From: Halomonas shengliensis
Lineage (GTDB): Bacteria; Pseudomonadota; Gammaproteobacteria; Pseudomonadales; Halomonadaceae
Reading direction: 5' to 3'
NCBI RefSeq assembly: GCF_900104135.1
Contig: NZ_FNIV01000002.1
Location: forward strand, 464,833 to 528,832
DNA length: 64,000 nucleotides
Below the pieces are notes generated by a model, which saw nothing but the letters and a program-made list of their open reading frames with translations, was not told the DNA's origin and ran no database searches. Each line of letters begins with the position of its first letter. The first letter of the stretch is position 1. Both the position numbers and the translations under genes were made by a program. This document shows, piece after piece, positions 1 to 11,304 of this stretch.

Positions 1-76
1 GGGGCGCGTATTGTAGCCGCTAAGGCCGGCCCGGGGTACGGTAGCGACCGATTCCCGCCGACATGAGGAGATCGAG

Positions 77-451
77 ATGCAGGACAGGGGATGGTGGCTG
101 GGGGCGGCGCTCTCCGGCGCCGTGGTGGTGATCGCCGGCGCCTTCGGCGCCCACGCCCTGGAGGGGCAACTGGCCCCGAGGCTCGCGGCGGCCTTCGAGA
201 CCGGGGTGCGTTACCAGGCGTGGCACACCCTGGCGCTGCTGGCGGTGCTGGCCTGGCGGGCATCGCACCCGCTGGCCGGCCAGCGGCTGGCCATGGCGCT
301 GTGGGCGGCCGGCATGGCGCTCTTCGCAGGCTCGCTCTACGCCATGGCGCTCAGCGGCGCCACGGGGCTGGGGATGGTCACCCCCGTGGGCGGGGTGCTG
401 ATGATCGGCGGCTGGCTGGCCCTGGCGGGAGCCATCCTGCGCGCCCGCTGA
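77..451 (+). CDS. DUF423 family small membrane protein
   Basis: This 124-residue protein is almost entirely hydrophobic, with about four predicted membrane segments. It has the DUF423 (YgdD/YwdK) signature: an early AGAFGAHAL motif near residue 21, then the pattern FETGVRYQAWHTLALL, and a closing glycine-rich helix (TPVGGVLMIGGWLAL). The length matches the family. It should sit in the inner membrane; the family has no established biochemical role. The ATG at 77 is preceded by GAGGAGAT, a good ribosome site. It converges on the thioesterase gene with only six bases between the stops and no visible terminator. Confidence 0.85.
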   Translation: MQDRGWWLGAALSGAVVVIAGAFGAHALEGQLAPRLAAAFETGVRYQAWHTLALLAVLAWRASHPLAGQRLAMALWAAGMALFAGSLYAMALSGATGLGMVTPVGGVLMIGGWLALAGAILRAR

Positions 452-457
452 GACACC

Positions 458-874
458 TCAGTCGTCGCGGTCGGGCAGGGCGTAGGTGGCGGTGACCAGG
501 GCCACCGGCTCCTCCTGCCCGGCGGAGAACAGCTGCACCTCGCCCACCGCCAGGCGGCGGCCCAGCTTGAGGATGCGGGCGGTGGCGATGATGTCGCGGT
601 CGCCGCGAGGGCGGCGCAGGAAGCGGCAGTGCAGGTCACTGGTGACCGCCATGGGCTCGGGACCGATCTCGCCGAGGATCGCCACGTAGAGGCAGACGTC
701 GGCCAGTCCCATCAGGGTGGGGCCCGAGACGCTGGCGCCGGGGCGCAGGTGCTCGTCGTCGATGGCCAGGCTCATGGTGGCCTTCATATGATCGACGGCC
801 TCGATGGTGCCGAAGCGCTGGGGAAACACCTCGTCGAGGAAGTCCTCGATGGCGGCGGCGGTCATCACGGGCAT
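458..874 (-). CDS. PaaI/YigI-type hotdog-fold thioesterase
   Basis: A 138-residue hotdog-fold protein resembling the PaaI family, which hydrolyses acyl-CoA thioesters. The helix segment RPGASVSGPTLMGLADVCLYVA and the strand LHCRFLRRPRGDRDIIATARILKLGRRLAVGEV are typical of the fold. The open frame extends upstream to 961, but I chose the ATG at 874 because AGGGAG lies eight bases before it and the extra N-terminal residues look non-coding. The substrate cannot be told from the sequence. It stands alone between a convergent DUF423 gene and the malate synthase terminator. Confidence 0.8.
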   Translation of the reverse strand: MPVMTAAAIEDFLDEVFPQRFGTIEAVDHMKATMSLAIDDEHLRPGASVSGPTLMGLADVCLYVAILGEIGPEPMAVTSDLHCRFLRRPRGDRDIIATARILKLGRRLAVGEVQLFSAGQEEPVALVTATYALPDRDD

Positions 875-965
875 GGCGGGCCTCCCTGCTGTGGCGTAGG
901 AAAGCCCCACCTTAGCCGACCGGCCCCGACGCCGACAGTGCCCGAAGGTCGAGCCCGCCAACGAA

Positions 966-997
966 GGCGCCCCCGCGGTATAACCGCGGGGGCGCTC
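966..997 (-). terminator. Hairpin terminator downstream of glcB
   Basis: A perfect 13-bp inverted repeat (GCGCCCCCGCGGT and its complement around a three-base loop) lies just beyond the stop codon of malate synthase and is followed on the reverse strand by a short T-rich stretch. It probably ends the glcB transcript before the thioesterase gene. Confidence 0.7.
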
Positions 998-1020
998 TGC
1001 GACGACTTTCGTTGTTTTCC

Positions 1021-3195
1021 TTACTTCGCCTTGTGCACGGCGCGCCAGTGGTGCAGCAGCGGCTCGGTGTAGCCGGCGGGCTGCACGCGGCCCTTGAAGA
1101 TCAGGTCGCTGGCGGCCTGGAAGGCGCTGGAGCCCTCGAAGTTCGCACTCATCGGCGTATAAGCGGGGTCATCGGCGTTCTGCTGGTCGACCACCTTGGC
1201 CATGCGCTGCAGGGTCTCCTGGACGCGGGCGGCGTCGACCACGCCGTGGTGCAGCCAGTTGGCGATGTGCTGGCTGGAGATCCGCAGTGTGGCACGGTCC
1301 TCCATCAGGCCCACGTCATGGATGTCCGGCACCTTGGAGCAGCCCACGCCGTGCTCGACCCAGCGCACCACGTAGCCGAGGATGCCCTGGCAGTTGTTGT
1401 CGAGCTCCTGCTGGATCTCTTCATCACTCCAGTCGGCGCTCTCGGCCACCGGCACGGTGAGCAGGTCATCCAGGAGATCCGGCTCGCCCTGCCCTTCCAG
1501 CTCGCGCTGGATGGCGGCGACGTCCACCTGGTGGTAGTGCAGGGCGTGCAGGGTGGCGGCGGTGGGCGAGGGCACCCAGGCGGTGTTGGCGCCCGCCTTG
1601 GGGTGGCCGATCTTCTGCTCGAGCATGCCGGCCATCAGGTCCGGCATGGCCCACATGCCCTTGCCGATCTGGGCGCGGCCGCGCAGGCCACAGGCCAGGC
1701 CGACCTGGACGTTGTTCTTCTCGTAGGCCTGGATCCAGGCGGCGCCCTTCATGTCGCCCTTGCGGATCATCGGGCCCGCCTCCATGGCGGTGTGCATCTC
1801 GTCGCCGGTGCGGTCGAGGAAGCCGGTGTTGATGAACACCACCCGCGAGCTCGCCTGGCCGATGCACGCCTTGAGGTTGACCGTGGTGCGCCGCTCCTCG
1901 TCCATGATGCCCATCTTGAGGGTATCGCGGTCCATGCCCAGCAGGTCCTCGATGCGGCCGAACAGCTCGTTGGAGAAGGCGACCTCCTTCGGCCCGTGCA
2001 TCTTGGGCTTGACGATGTAGACCGAGCCCTCGCGGGAGTTGCGCGCCTCGCCCTCGCCCTTCTTCAGGTCATGCAGGGCGATCAGGCTGGTGACGATGCC
2101 GTCGAGGATGCCCTCGGGCAGCTCGTTGCCCTCGGCGTCGAGCACCGCCGGGGTGGTCATCAGGTGGCCGACGTTGCGCACGAACATCAGCGAGCGGCCC
2201 GGCAGGGTGACGCTGCCGCCGTCGCTGTTCTGCCAGGTGCGGTCGGCGTTGAGGCGACGGGTGAAGGTCTTGCCGCCCTTCTCCACCTCTTCGGTCAGGT
2301 CGCCCTTCATCAGGCCCAGCCAGCTGGCGTAGACGCCCACCTTGTCCTCGGCGTCCACCGCGGCCACGGAGTCCTCGCAGTCCATGATGGTGGTCACCGC
2401 CGCCTCGACCACCACGTCCTTGACGCCGGCCGGGTCGGTCTTGCCGATCGGGTGGCTCGGGTCGATCTGGATCTCCAGGTGCAGGCCGTGGTTGGCGAGC
2501 AGGATCGCCTCGGGGCTCTCGGCGGGGCCGTTGAAGCCCACCAGCTTGCCGGCGTCCTTGAGGCCGGTCTCGCGGCCGCCCTCCAGGGTGACCACCAGGT
2601 GGCCGTCACGCAGCGCGTACTTGACGGCGTCGCGGTGGGAGCCGGTGGCCAGCGGCGCGGCGCGGTCCAGCACGCCGCGGGCATAGGCGATGACCTTCTC
2701 GCCGCGCTTGGGGTTGAAGCTCTCGCCCTTCTCGGCGCCGTCCTCCTCGGAGATGGCGTCGGTGCCGTAGAGGGCATCGTAGAGGCTGCCCCAACGGGCG
2801 TTGGCGGCGTTCAGCGCGTAGCGGGCGTTGTTGACCGGCACCACCAGCTGGGGGCCGGCCTGGACGGCGATCTCGCGATCCACGTTGGCGGTGGTGACCT
2901 TCACCGTCTCCGGCGCCTCGGCCAGGTAGCCGATCTCCTCGAGGAAGGCGCGGTAGGCGGGCATGTCGCGCACCGGGCCCGGGTTCTCGCGGTGCCAGGT
3001 GTCGAGCTTCTCCTGCAGGCGGTCGCGCTCGGCGAGCAGTTCGCGGTTCCTGGGAGTCAGATCATGGAAGAGGGCATCGACACCGGCCCAGAAGGCCTCG
3101 GCCTCGATGCCGGTGCCCGGCAGCGCCTGTTCGGTGATGAAACGGTCCAGCTCGGCGGCCACCTGCAGGCGGTGACGCGTGACACGTTGGGTCAT
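1021..3195 (-). CDS. glcB: Malate synthase G
   Basis: Malate synthase G condenses glyoxylate with acetyl-CoA to give malate in the glyoxylate bypass and glycolate metabolism; it is a cytoplasmic monomer needing magnesium. The 724-residue length is right for the G isoform. Diagnostic segments are [37 protein letters not shown], and [13 protein letters not shown], which holds the metal-binding glutamate, and the C-terminal part has [18 protein letters not shown]. The start at 3195 follows GGAGAT; a longer frame upstream to 3378 runs through the promoter region. No aceA or glc operon partner is adjacent. An IclR-type operator sits about 85 bases upstream, so repression by an IclR protein is likely. 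Confidence 0.96.
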   Translation of the reverse strand: MTQRVTRHRLQVAAELDRFITEQALPGTGIEAEAFWAGVDALFHDLTPRNRELLAERDRLQEKLDTWHRENPGPVRDMPAYRAFLEEIGYLAEAPETVKVTTANVDREIAVQAGPQLVVPVNNARYALNAANARWGSLYDALYGTDAISEEDGAEKGESFNPKRGEKVIAYARGVLDRAAPLATGSHRDAVKYALRDGHLVVTLEGGRETGLKDAGKLVGFNGPAESPEAILLANHGLHLEIQIDPSHPIGKTDPAGVKDVVVEAAVTTIMDCEDSVAAVDAEDKVGVYASWLGLMKGDLTEEVEKGGKTFTRRLNADRTWQNSDGGSVTLPGRSLMFVRNVGHLMTTPAVLDAEGNELPEGILDGIVTSLIALHDLKKGEGEARNSREGSVYIVKPKMHGPKEVAFSNELFGRIEDLLGMDRDTLKMGIMDEERRTTVNLKACIGQASSRVVFINTGFLDRTGDEMHTAMEAGPMIRKGDMKGAAWIQAYEKNNVQVGLACGLRGRAQIGKGMWAMPDLMAGMLEQKIGHPKAGANTAWVPSPTAATLHALHYHQVDVAAIQRELEGQGEPDLLDDLLTVPVAESADWSDEEIQQELDNNCQGILGYVVRWVEHGVGCSKVPDIHDVGLMEDRATLRISSQHIANWLHHGVVDAARVQETLQRMAKVVDQQNADDPAYTPMSANFEGSSAFQAASDLIFKGRVQPAGYTEPLLHHWRAVHKAK

Positions 3196-3279
3196 GGTGG
3201 ATCTCCTCGAACGGGGCAGGCGGCGGGTGCACACCGGACTGCCGACAACAGGGGTTGGGTGACTGCGTGGGGTCAAGTT

Positions 3280-3298
3280 TGTGGAAAATTGTTCCACA
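3280..3298 (-). promoter_or_regulatory. IclR-type palindromic operator upstream of glcB
   Basis: TGTGGAAAATTGTTCCACA is a perfect palindrome with 7-bp arms and a 5-base spacer. Its core, TGGAA-N5-TTCCA, has the same arms and spacing as the E. coli IclR consensus at aceBAK (TGGAAATNATTTCCA). It lies 85 bases before the malate synthase start, where a repressor could block transcription. Assignment to the IclR homologue at 21206-22033 is inference. Confidence 0.55.
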
Positions 3299-3429
3299 TG
3301 TAAAGCCGGAACGGACCTGGCGGCACCGGGACTCGACCAAAAGATAAGACGTCCGCCGGGATCCCGCACGCCGAGCATGGTGCCGGGTCGCGCTTGGGGC
3401 TAGCATGAGGCAGCAGCACGGAGGATGCG

Positions 3430-4413
3430 ATGAGCGACTTCACCCCCCTACAGGCCCTGGGCCCCTTCAGGCGGATCGACCGCGCCGAGGAGCTGCCCGC
3501 CGGCGACCACCTGGAACGCTACCTGGGACACTATGGCCTGGCCCCCCTGCTCGCCGAGCACGTGGGGCTGCACCTGGGCTTCCTGGAGGCCGGTGCCTTC
3601 CGCCTGTGGGCCTCGGTGTGGAGCCCCGCCGCGCCCATCGGCACCGCCTTCGTGGTGCATGGCTACTTCGACCACCTGGGCCTCTACCGCCACCTGCTCG
3701 AGCACCTGCTGGAGAGAGGCTGGCGGGTGGTGCTCTGGGACCTGCCCGGCCACGGCCTCTCCAGCGGGCCGCGAGCCTCCATCGACGACTTCGACGACTA
3801 CGCCGGCTGTCTCCACGCCCTGCAGCGCCACCTCGAGGAGGAGGAGCTGGCCCCGCACCCCTGGCTGGGCATCGGCCAGAGCACCGGCGCGGCGATACTC
3901 GCCACCGACGCCCTGACCCGCGGCGCGGAGGGCCACTGGGCCGGGCTGGCGCTGCTGGCACCGCTGGTGCGACCCTGGGGCTGGCGCCAGTCGAGCTGGC
4001 TGCACCTGCTGGCGGGTCCCTTCCTGCGCTCCATCCCGCGCAAGTTCCGCGACAACTCCACGGATGCCGAATTCGCCGCCTTCCTGCGCGAGCGCGACCC
4101 GCTTCAGGCCGACCGCGTGGCGGTGGACTGGGTCAGCGCCATGCGCCGCTGGATGCCCCGGCTGCTGGCGCTGCCCCCCAACCCCGTGCCGACCCTGATC
4201 CTGCAGGGCGAACAGGACCTGACCGTGGACTGGGAGTGGAACCTGGAGGTGCTGCGCGAGAAATTCCCTCATGCCGAGGTGCACCTCCACCCCGAGGCGC
4301 GCCACCACCTGGTCAACGAGGCGGAGCCCATCCGCCAGGCGCTGTTCGACAGCCTGGACCGCTTCATCGATGCCCTGGCGCCCCGCGCCGCCGTGGAGAA
4401 GACCTCACCATGA
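3430..4413 (+). CDS. Alpha/beta hydrolase, lysophospholipase-like
   Basis: A 327-residue alpha/beta hydrolase of the PldB/monoacylglycerol lipase type. The oxyanion region HGYFDHLGLYR and strand WRVVLWDLPGHGLSSG are near residues 77-118. The nucleophile elbow GQSTG has its serine near residue 153. A probable acid lies in GEQDLTVDWEW, and a histidine in EARHHLVNEA near residue 297. It has no signal peptide, so it should act in the cytoplasm or at the inner membrane face. Its stop overlaps the ATG of a lipoprotein gene (ATGA), so the two are translationally coupled. The natural substrate is not shown; phospholipid or lysophospholipid is only a guess from the family. Confidence 0.85.
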   Translation: MSDFTPLQALGPFRRIDRAEELPAGDHLERYLGHYGLAPLLAEHVGLHLGFLEAGAFRLWASVWSPAAPIGTAFVVHGYFDHLGLYRHLLEHLLERGWRVVLWDLPGHGLSSGPRASIDDFDDYAGCLHALQRHLEEEELAPHPWLGIGQSTGAAILATDALTRGAEGHWAGLALLAPLVRPWGWRQSSWLHLLAGPFLRSIPRKFRDNSTDAEFAAFLRERDPLQADRVAVDWVSAMRRWMPRLLALPPNPVPTLILQGEQDLTVDWEWNLEVLREKFPHAEVHLHPEARHHLVNEAEPIRQALFDSLDRFIDALAPRAAVEKTSP

Positions 4414-4907
4414 AGCGCCCACACCCCCGTCTCGCCGGCCTGCTGGCCCTGGCCTCGCTGGTCCTGCTCGCCGGCTGCGCCGGCAGCCCGGAGCGCCCTG
4501 ATCCCGTGCGCCAGGCGCTCTTCAACCTGGGCGAGCGCGCCGCCGAGCGGGTGATGGCGGCCCCCACCCTGCCACGGCCGGCAGGCGACCAGGTCCTGCT
4601 GCTGGCCAACCCCGAGGTCAACGCCGGGCTCGGCATCGGCGAGGCGCGTTTCCGCGAGAGCCTGGTGCGCGCCCTGCTGGCGGTAGGCGACGGCCCCCAG
4701 GTGCTCGACTGGGGCGATGGCCTGAGCGCGGGGGGCGACAACCAGTGGCGGCTGGAGAGCCGCCTGGTGGCCGACGGCCCGCGCCTGTCGCTCTCCGACC
4801 GCGAGCTATTGCCCTACCGCCTGACGCTGACCCTGCGCCGCCCCGGCGAGGAGCGGGCCCTGTGGGAGGAGAGCCTGCAGGGCGCCCTGGACGCCACGGC
4901 ACTCTAG
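4410..4907 (+). CDS. Predicted lipoprotein, possibly LpoB-like
   Basis: A 165-residue protein with a clear lipoprotein signal peptide: positive N-terminus, hydrophobic stretch and lipobox LLAGC with the acylated cysteine at residue 23. The mature part has a strand rich in hydrophobics (QVLLLANPEVNAGLG) followed by a helix with FRESLVRALLAV, then alternating strands to the C-terminus, ending LWEESLQGALD. This outline recalls LpoB, the outer-membrane lipoprotein that activates penicillin-binding protein 1B, but the resemblance is weak and rests on pattern only. It starts at the ATGA overlap with the hydrolase gene. The next gene, comM, converges. Confidence 0.7.
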   Translation: MKRPHPRLAGLLALASLVLLAGCAGSPERPDPVRQALFNLGERAAERVMAAPTLPRPAGDQVLLLANPEVNAGLGIGEARFRESLVRALLAVGDGPQVLDWGDGLSAGGDNQWRLESRLVADGPRLSLSDRELLPYRLTLTLRRPGEERALWEESLQGALDATAL

Positions 4908-4933
4908 TTCCCCTCACGCCTCACTTCTCGGCC

Positions 4934-6436
4934 TCACCCCTTGAGCAGTCGATCGAGCTGGCGATAGCCCACCGCCTCGATCAACTGCTCGCGCTCGGGG
5001 CGCACCGCGCCGGCGAGGTCGGCCAGGGTCAGCGCCACCCGCAGCACCCGATGGTAGGCCCGCGCCGAGAGCTTGAGCCGCTCCAGCACCTGGGCCAGCC
5101 AGGCGCGATCCGCCGCCGAGAGGCCGCAGGCCGCCTCCAGCTCGCGCCCGGCCAGGTGGGCGTTGAGGGCGCCTCGCGCCAGCTGGCGCTCGCGGGCGGC
5201 CAGCACCCGCTCGCGCACCGCCGCGGAGCTCTCCCCGGGCTGGCTGCCGGTGAGCTGCTCCGGCGGCAGCGCCGGCACCTCCACCTGCAGGTCGATGCGG
5301 TCGAGCAGCGGCCCGGAGAGCCTGGCCTGGTAGCGCTGAATCTGCGCCGCGGTGCAGTGGCAGGCCTGGCGCGGATCGCCCAGATGGCCGCAGGGGCAGG
5401 GGTTCATGGCGGCGACAAGCATGAAGCGCGCCGGATAACGGCGCTCGTGGCTGGCCCGGGCGATATGGATGCGTCCCGACTCCATGGGCTCGCGCATCAC
5501 CTCCAGCACATGGCGCGGGAACTCCGGCAGCTCGTCGAGGAACAGCACCCCGTGGTGGGCCAGGGAGATCTCGCCTGGGCGCGGTCGCGCGCCACCGCCC
5601 ACCAGGGCCACCGCGCTGGCGGTATGGTGCGGGGCGCGGAAGGGACGCCGCCCCCACTCGGCGCGCAGCGGCAGGCCGCTGACCGAGCGTACCGCCGCCA
5701 CCTCCAGCGCCTCGTCGTCGGTGAGCGGCGGCAGGATGCCGGGCAGGCGACTGGCCAGCATGGTCTTGCCGGTGCCGGGCGGACCGGCGAAGAGCAGGTT
5801 GTGGGCGCCGGCGGCGGCCACCTCCAGCGCCCGACGGGCCTGGAACTGGCCGCGCACCTCGGCGAGGTCAGGCAGCGGCTGGGTGGCCTCGGGCGGGCGC
5901 GTTAGCCGGTGGGGGGCGATGGGGGTCTGGCCCAGCAGGTGGGCGACCACCTCCAGCAGGTGGTCGGCGGGCAGCACCTCGAGCTCGCCGGCCAGGGCCG
6001 CCTCGTCGGCGTTGGCCCGCGGCACGATCAGCCCGCGGCCGGCGCGCCGCGCGGCCAGGGCCAGCGGCAGCACACCCTCCACGGGGCGCAGGGCGCCGTC
6101 CAGCGCCAGCTCGCCGACGCTCTCGGTCTGCGCCAGGCAGTCGGGGGGCAGCTGGCCGGAGGCGAGCAGCAGCCCCAGGGCGATGGGCAGGTCGAAGCGT
6201 CCGCCCTCCTTGGGCAGGTCGGCGGGCGCCAGGTTGAGGGTGATGCGGCGCAGCGGGTACTCGAAGCCGGCATTGACCAGGGCGCTGCGCACCCGCTCGC
6301 GGCTCTCCTTAACCGCCGTCTCGGGCAGCCCGACCAGCGTCATGCTGGGCAGGCCGTTGGAGAGGTGCACCTCCACCTGCACCTCGGGTGCCTCCAGGCC
6401 GAGCCCGGCCCGGGTATGCACGATCGCCAGCGTCAT
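4934..6436 (-). CDS. comM: ComM/YifB family AAA+ ATPase (Mg-chelatase-like)
   Basis: ComM is a hexameric helicase that promotes branch migration of recombination intermediates during natural transformation and is widespread even in non-competent bacteria. This 500-residue version has an N-terminal Lon-like ChlI domain (LPETAVKESRERVRSAL), a Walker A motif GPPGTGKTML near residue 220, a Walker B region ending in FLDELPEF, a zinc-binding stretch with NPCPCGHLGDPRQACHC, and a C-terminal Mg-chelatase domain with LSARAYHRVLRVALTLADL. Two in-frame ATG codons lie at 6442 and 6436; I chose 6436 because AGGG is seven bases before it, whereas it directly abuts the first. Gene order with ubiK matches that of other gammaproteobacteria. 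Confidence 0.93.
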   Translation of the reverse strand: MTLAIVHTRAGLGLEAPEVQVEVHLSNGLPSMTLVGLPETAVKESRERVRSALVNAGFEYPLRRITLNLAPADLPKEGGRFDLPIALGLLLASGQLPPDCLAQTESVGELALDGALRPVEGVLPLALAARRAGRGLIVPRANADEAALAGELEVLPADHLLEVVAHLLGQTPIAPHRLTRPPEATQPLPDLAEVRGQFQARRALEVAAAGAHNLLFAGPPGTGKTMLASRLPGILPPLTDDEALEVAAVRSVSGLPLRAEWGRRPFRAPHHTASAVALVGGGARPRPGEISLAHHGVLFLDELPEFPRHVLEVMREPMESGRIHIARASHERRYPARFMLVAAMNPCPCGHLGDPRQACHCTAAQIQRYQARLSGPLLDRIDLQVEVPALPPEQLTGSQPGESSAAVRERVLAARERQLARGALNAHLAGRELEAACGLSAADRAWLAQVLERLKLSARAYHRVLRVALTLADLAGAVRPEREQLIEAVGYRQLDRLLKG

Positions 6437-6503
6437 GGGCATTCCCTCGCGACAGGACTGCTCTCAGGCTAGTCCAGGGCGCGGCGGGTCGCCCGGCACG
6501 GCC

Positions 6504-6851
6504 TCAGGAGGCGGCGTCGCCATCCTTGCGCGGGGCGCCCTCCTGCTCAGCGTGCTCCTCAGCGCGCGTCGCCGGGGCCTCGGCCGCCGCGGCGCTGCCG
6601 CCGGCCTGGGCCTCCACCAGCGCCTCTAGGGCGGCGACCTGCTTCTCCAGCGACTCCACCCGCGAGCGGGTGCGCTGCAGCACGTCCATGAGGATGTCGA
6701 AGTCCTCCCGCGAGACCAGCTCCAGGCGGTCGAAGGCGCCCTTCACCACCTGCTGGACGCCCTTCTGGATCTCCTCAGGGGCCTGGGAGGCACCCTGCAG
6801 GCGCTCGCCGATCTGCTGGGCCAGGCGGCCGATCCTGTCGTGGGTCACCAT
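6504..6851 (-). CDS. ubiK: Ubiquinone biosynthesis accessory factor UbiK (YqiC/BMFP family)
   Basis: A 115-residue protein with the BMFP domain: an amphipathic N-terminal helix (IGRLAQQIGERL), the core VVKGAFDRLELVSREDFDILMDVLQRTR, and a coiled coil SRVESLEKQVAALEALV that drives trimer formation. UbiK works with UbiJ as an accessory factor for aerobic ubiquinone synthesis and binds lipid. The tail after about residue 82 is low-complexity and rich in alanine and glutamate. The start at 6851 is set by AGGAGA seven bases upstream; the frame continues to 6983 without a plausible ribosome site. It is next to comM on the same strand, a conserved pairing. Confidence 0.9.
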   Translation of the reverse strand: MVTHDRIGRLAQQIGERLQGASQAPEEIQKGVQQVVKGAFDRLELVSREDFDILMDVLQRTRSRVESLEKQVAALEALVEAQAGGSAAAAEAPATRAEEHAEQEGAPRKDGDAAS

Positions 6852-6853
6852 GA

Positions 6854-7480
<627 letters not shown>

Positions 7481-7520
7481 GCCATGACCGACTGCCGCTT
7501 CCCCGACTGGAGAATCCACC

Positions 7521-9252
<1,732 letters not shown>

Positions 9253-9298
9253 GCGGCCAGGCGGCCTGGCGAAGCTTAAGCCCAAGTGACCAGTCGCA

Positions 9299-9334
9299 AG
9301 AAACCCCACCAGGCGATCGGCCCGGTGGGGTTTC
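9299..9334. terminator. Bidirectional terminator between the second PII gene and fpr
   Basis: AAACCCCACC and GGTGGGGTTT form a perfect stem around a 13-base loop. The A-run on one side and T-run on the other mean it can act in both directions. It serves the converging PII and fpr transcripts. Confidence 0.8.
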
Positions 9335-9403
9335 ACGTTTCTGCCTCGCTGCCGGCCGCCCATCACCGAACCGCTTGGCGGCTCGGCGCTGGCAACTCGA
9401 CGC

Positions 9404-10180
9404 TTACTTCTCGACGAAGGCCCGCTCGATCACGTAGTCACCCGGCTCGCCCATGCGCGGCGAGATCTTGAAGCCCAACTCGTCGAGCAGCTCGCTGGTG
9501 CTCTCCAGCATCGCCGGGCTGCCGCAGATCATGGCACGATCCTGCTTGGGGTCCAGCGCCGGCAGGCCGGTGTCCTCGGCCAGCTTGCCGCTGCGGATAT
9601 GGTCGGTCAGGCGACCCATGGTGTGGAACGCCTCGCGGGTCACCGTGGGGTAGTAGACCAGCTTCTCGCTGATCTCCTCGCCCAGGTACTCGTGGGCCGG
9701 CAGCTCCTTCTGGATGAAGTCGGCGTAGGCCAGCTCGCTGACGTTGCGCACGCCGTGTACCAGCACCACCTTCTCGAAGCGCTCGTAGACCTCGGGATCC
9801 TGGATCAGGCTCATGAAGGGCGCCAGGCCCGTGCCGGTGGAGAGCAGGTAGAGGTTGCGCCCCGGCAGCAGGTCGTCGGTGACCAGGGTGCCGGTGGGCT
9901 TGCGACTGACCATGATCTGGTCACCCACCTGGAGGTGCTGCAGCCGCGAGGTGAGGGGGCCGTCGGGCACCTTGATGCTGAAGAACTCCAGGTGGTCCTC
10001 GTAGTTGGGACTGGCGATGGAGTAGGCACGCATCAGCGGCTTGCCCCCCACCTCCAGGCCGATCATCACGAACTGCCCGTTCTTGAAGCGCAGGCTGCGC
10101 TCGCGGGTGGTGCGGAAGCTGAACAGGGTGTCGTTCCAGTGGTGGACGCTGAGCACCTCTTCCAGGGCGAACTTGCTCAT
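9404..10180 (-). CDS. fpr: Ferredoxin/flavodoxin--NADP(+) reductase
   Basis: A 258-residue FAD enzyme that moves electrons between NADPH and ferredoxin or flavodoxin. The FAD-binding motif is RAYSIASPNYEDHLEFF, the NADP site is YLLSTGTGLAPFMSLIQDPEVYERF, and the C-terminus ends in DYVIERAFVEK, as expected for bacterial Fpr of the Azotobacter/Pseudomonas FprA type, which lacks an aromatic last residue. The length is normal. It is divergent from a FinR-type LysR regulator, the same arrangement known for fprA and finR in Pseudomonas, where FinR activates fpr under oxidative stress. Regulation from the shared 174-base gap is therefore likely. Confidence 0.95.
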   Translation of the reverse strand: MSKFALEEVLSVHHWNDTLFSFRTTRERSLRFKNGQFVMIGLEVGGKPLMRAYSIASPNYEDHLEFFSIKVPDGPLTSRLQHLQVGDQIMVSRKPTGTLVTDDLLPGRNLYLLSTGTGLAPFMSLIQDPEVYERFEKVVLVHGVRNVSELAYADFIQKELPAHEYLGEEISEKLVYYPTVTREAFHTMGRLTDHIRSGKLAEDTGLPALDPKQDRAMICGSPAMLESTSELLDELGFKISPRMGEPGDYVIERAFVEK

Positions 10181-10303
10181 GCCGGCTCCTCTGAGTGCGA
10201 AAGATCTCCTGGCGGAGAGACTTATATGCTTTAAAAGAATAAAACAGGCTTGTAGATTTGCATTGAATTCTAAGCCAGGAGGCGTTATCTGTTAAATGGA
10301 TTG

Positions 10304-10324
10304 TATGGATAACCTTTATCCATA
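10304..10324. promoter_or_regulatory. Inverted repeat in the fpr-finR intergenic region
   Basis: Two perfect 8-bp arms, TATGGATA and TATCCATA, flank a 5-base spacer. The repeat lies 31 bases before the finR ATG in an AT-rich gap unlike the surrounding GC-rich coding DNA. It is a good candidate operator, perhaps for FinR itself (LysR proteins bind interrupted dyads), though a different regulator cannot be excluded. Confidence 0.5.
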
Positions 10325-10354
10325 ACCTTGATATACGTCATCGGAGAGCCACCC

Positions 10355-11281
10355 ATGCGCTTCACCCTGCGCCAGCTGGAAGTCTTCGTGGCGGTGGCCC
10401 AGCACGAGAGCGTGTCGCGGGCCGCCCGCGCCCTGGCGCTCTCCCAGTCCGCAGCCAGCAGTGCCCTGGCCGAGCTGGAGCGCCAGTTCGACTGCCAGCT
10501 GCTCGATCGCCACGGCAAGCGCCTGCGCCTCAACGCCCTGGGCTTCCAGCTGCTGCCCAAGGCGGTGGCGCTGCTCGACCGCGCCGAGGAGGTGGAGGAG
10601 CTGCTCCACGGCCAGCAGGGCATCGGCGTGCTGGACGTCGGCGCCACCCTGACCATCGGCAACTACCTGGCCACCCTGCTGATCAGCGACTTCATGCAGC
10701 GCTATCCGGGCAGCCGGGTGCGCCTGGCGGTGCGCAATACCCGCGCGATCGTCGAGAGCGTGCGCCACCACCGCCTCGACCTGGGGCTGATCGAGGGGCA
10801 GTGCGAGGAGGAGGACGTGGTCACCCAGCCCTGGGTGGAGGATGAACTGGTGGTGTTCTGCTCGCCGCGCCACCCCCTGGCCGGCGCCGGCGCGGTGGAG
10901 CTAGGCCGCCTGCTGCGCGAGGCGTGGATCATGCGCGAGGAGGGCTCCGGCACGCGCCTGACCCTGGAGCAGGCGGCACGCCACCGGCGCGGGCGCTTCA
11001 ACGTGCTGCTGGAGCTGGAGCACACCGAGGGCATTAAGCGGGCGGTGGAGTCGGGGCTGGGAATCGGTTGCGTCTCGAAGCTTGCCCTGCGCGACGCCTT
11101 CCGCCGCGGCAGCCTGGTGCCCATCTCCACCCCGGAGCTGGACCTGAGTCGCCAGTTCACCTTTATCTGGCACCGCCACAAGTACCTCGCCACCGGCATG
11201 CGCGAGTTCCTCAAGCTGTGCCGGCAGATGACCGAGGGGGTCACCCGCAGCGACCAGATCGACCTGCCGCCGGTGCCCTGA
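10355..11281 (+). CDS. finR: LysR-family transcriptional regulator, FinR-like
   Basis: A 308-residue LysR regulator. The N-terminal helix-turn-helix (residues 1-60) contains TLRQLEVFVAVAQHESVSRAARALALSQSAASSALAELE, close to what I recall of Pseudomonas FinR. The rest is the substrate-binding domain, starting near residue 88 (IGVLDVGATLTIGNYL). The start at 10355 is chosen over the upstream in-frame codon at 10328 because GGAGAG lies six bases before it and the upstream residues overlap the promoter dyad. It is divergent from fpr, so it probably controls that gene and itself. The gene symbol is inferred from the gene pair. Confidence 0.88.
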   Translation: MRFTLRQLEVFVAVAQHESVSRAARALALSQSAASSALAELERQFDCQLLDRHGKRLRLNALGFQLLPKAVALLDRAEEVEELLHGQQGIGVLDVGATLTIGNYLATLLISDFMQRYPGSRVRLAVRNTRAIVESVRHHRLDLGLIEGQCEEEDVVTQPWVEDELVVFCSPRHPLAGAGAVELGRLLREAWIMREEGSGTRLTLEQAARHRRGRFNVLLELEHTEGIKRAVESGLGIGCVSKLALRDAFRRGSLVPISTPELDLSRQFTFIWHRHKYLATGMREFLKLCRQMTEGVTRSDQIDLPPVP

Positions 11282-11304
11282 GGCGAAGCCGCTCCTCACA
11301 ACGG

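Noticed and set aside
1012..3303. 763-codon open frame on the plus strand opposite glcB
   Set aside because: It is a GC-rich shadow frame. Composition is dominated by alanine, glycine, histidine and valine, with no family motif, while the reverse strand is clearly malate synthase.
3291..3306. TGTTCCACATG as a fourth parS site upstream of glcB
   Set aside because: Only the first 11 bases match; the second half is TAAAG and not AAACA. The palindrome centred just upstream fits an IclR-type operator better.
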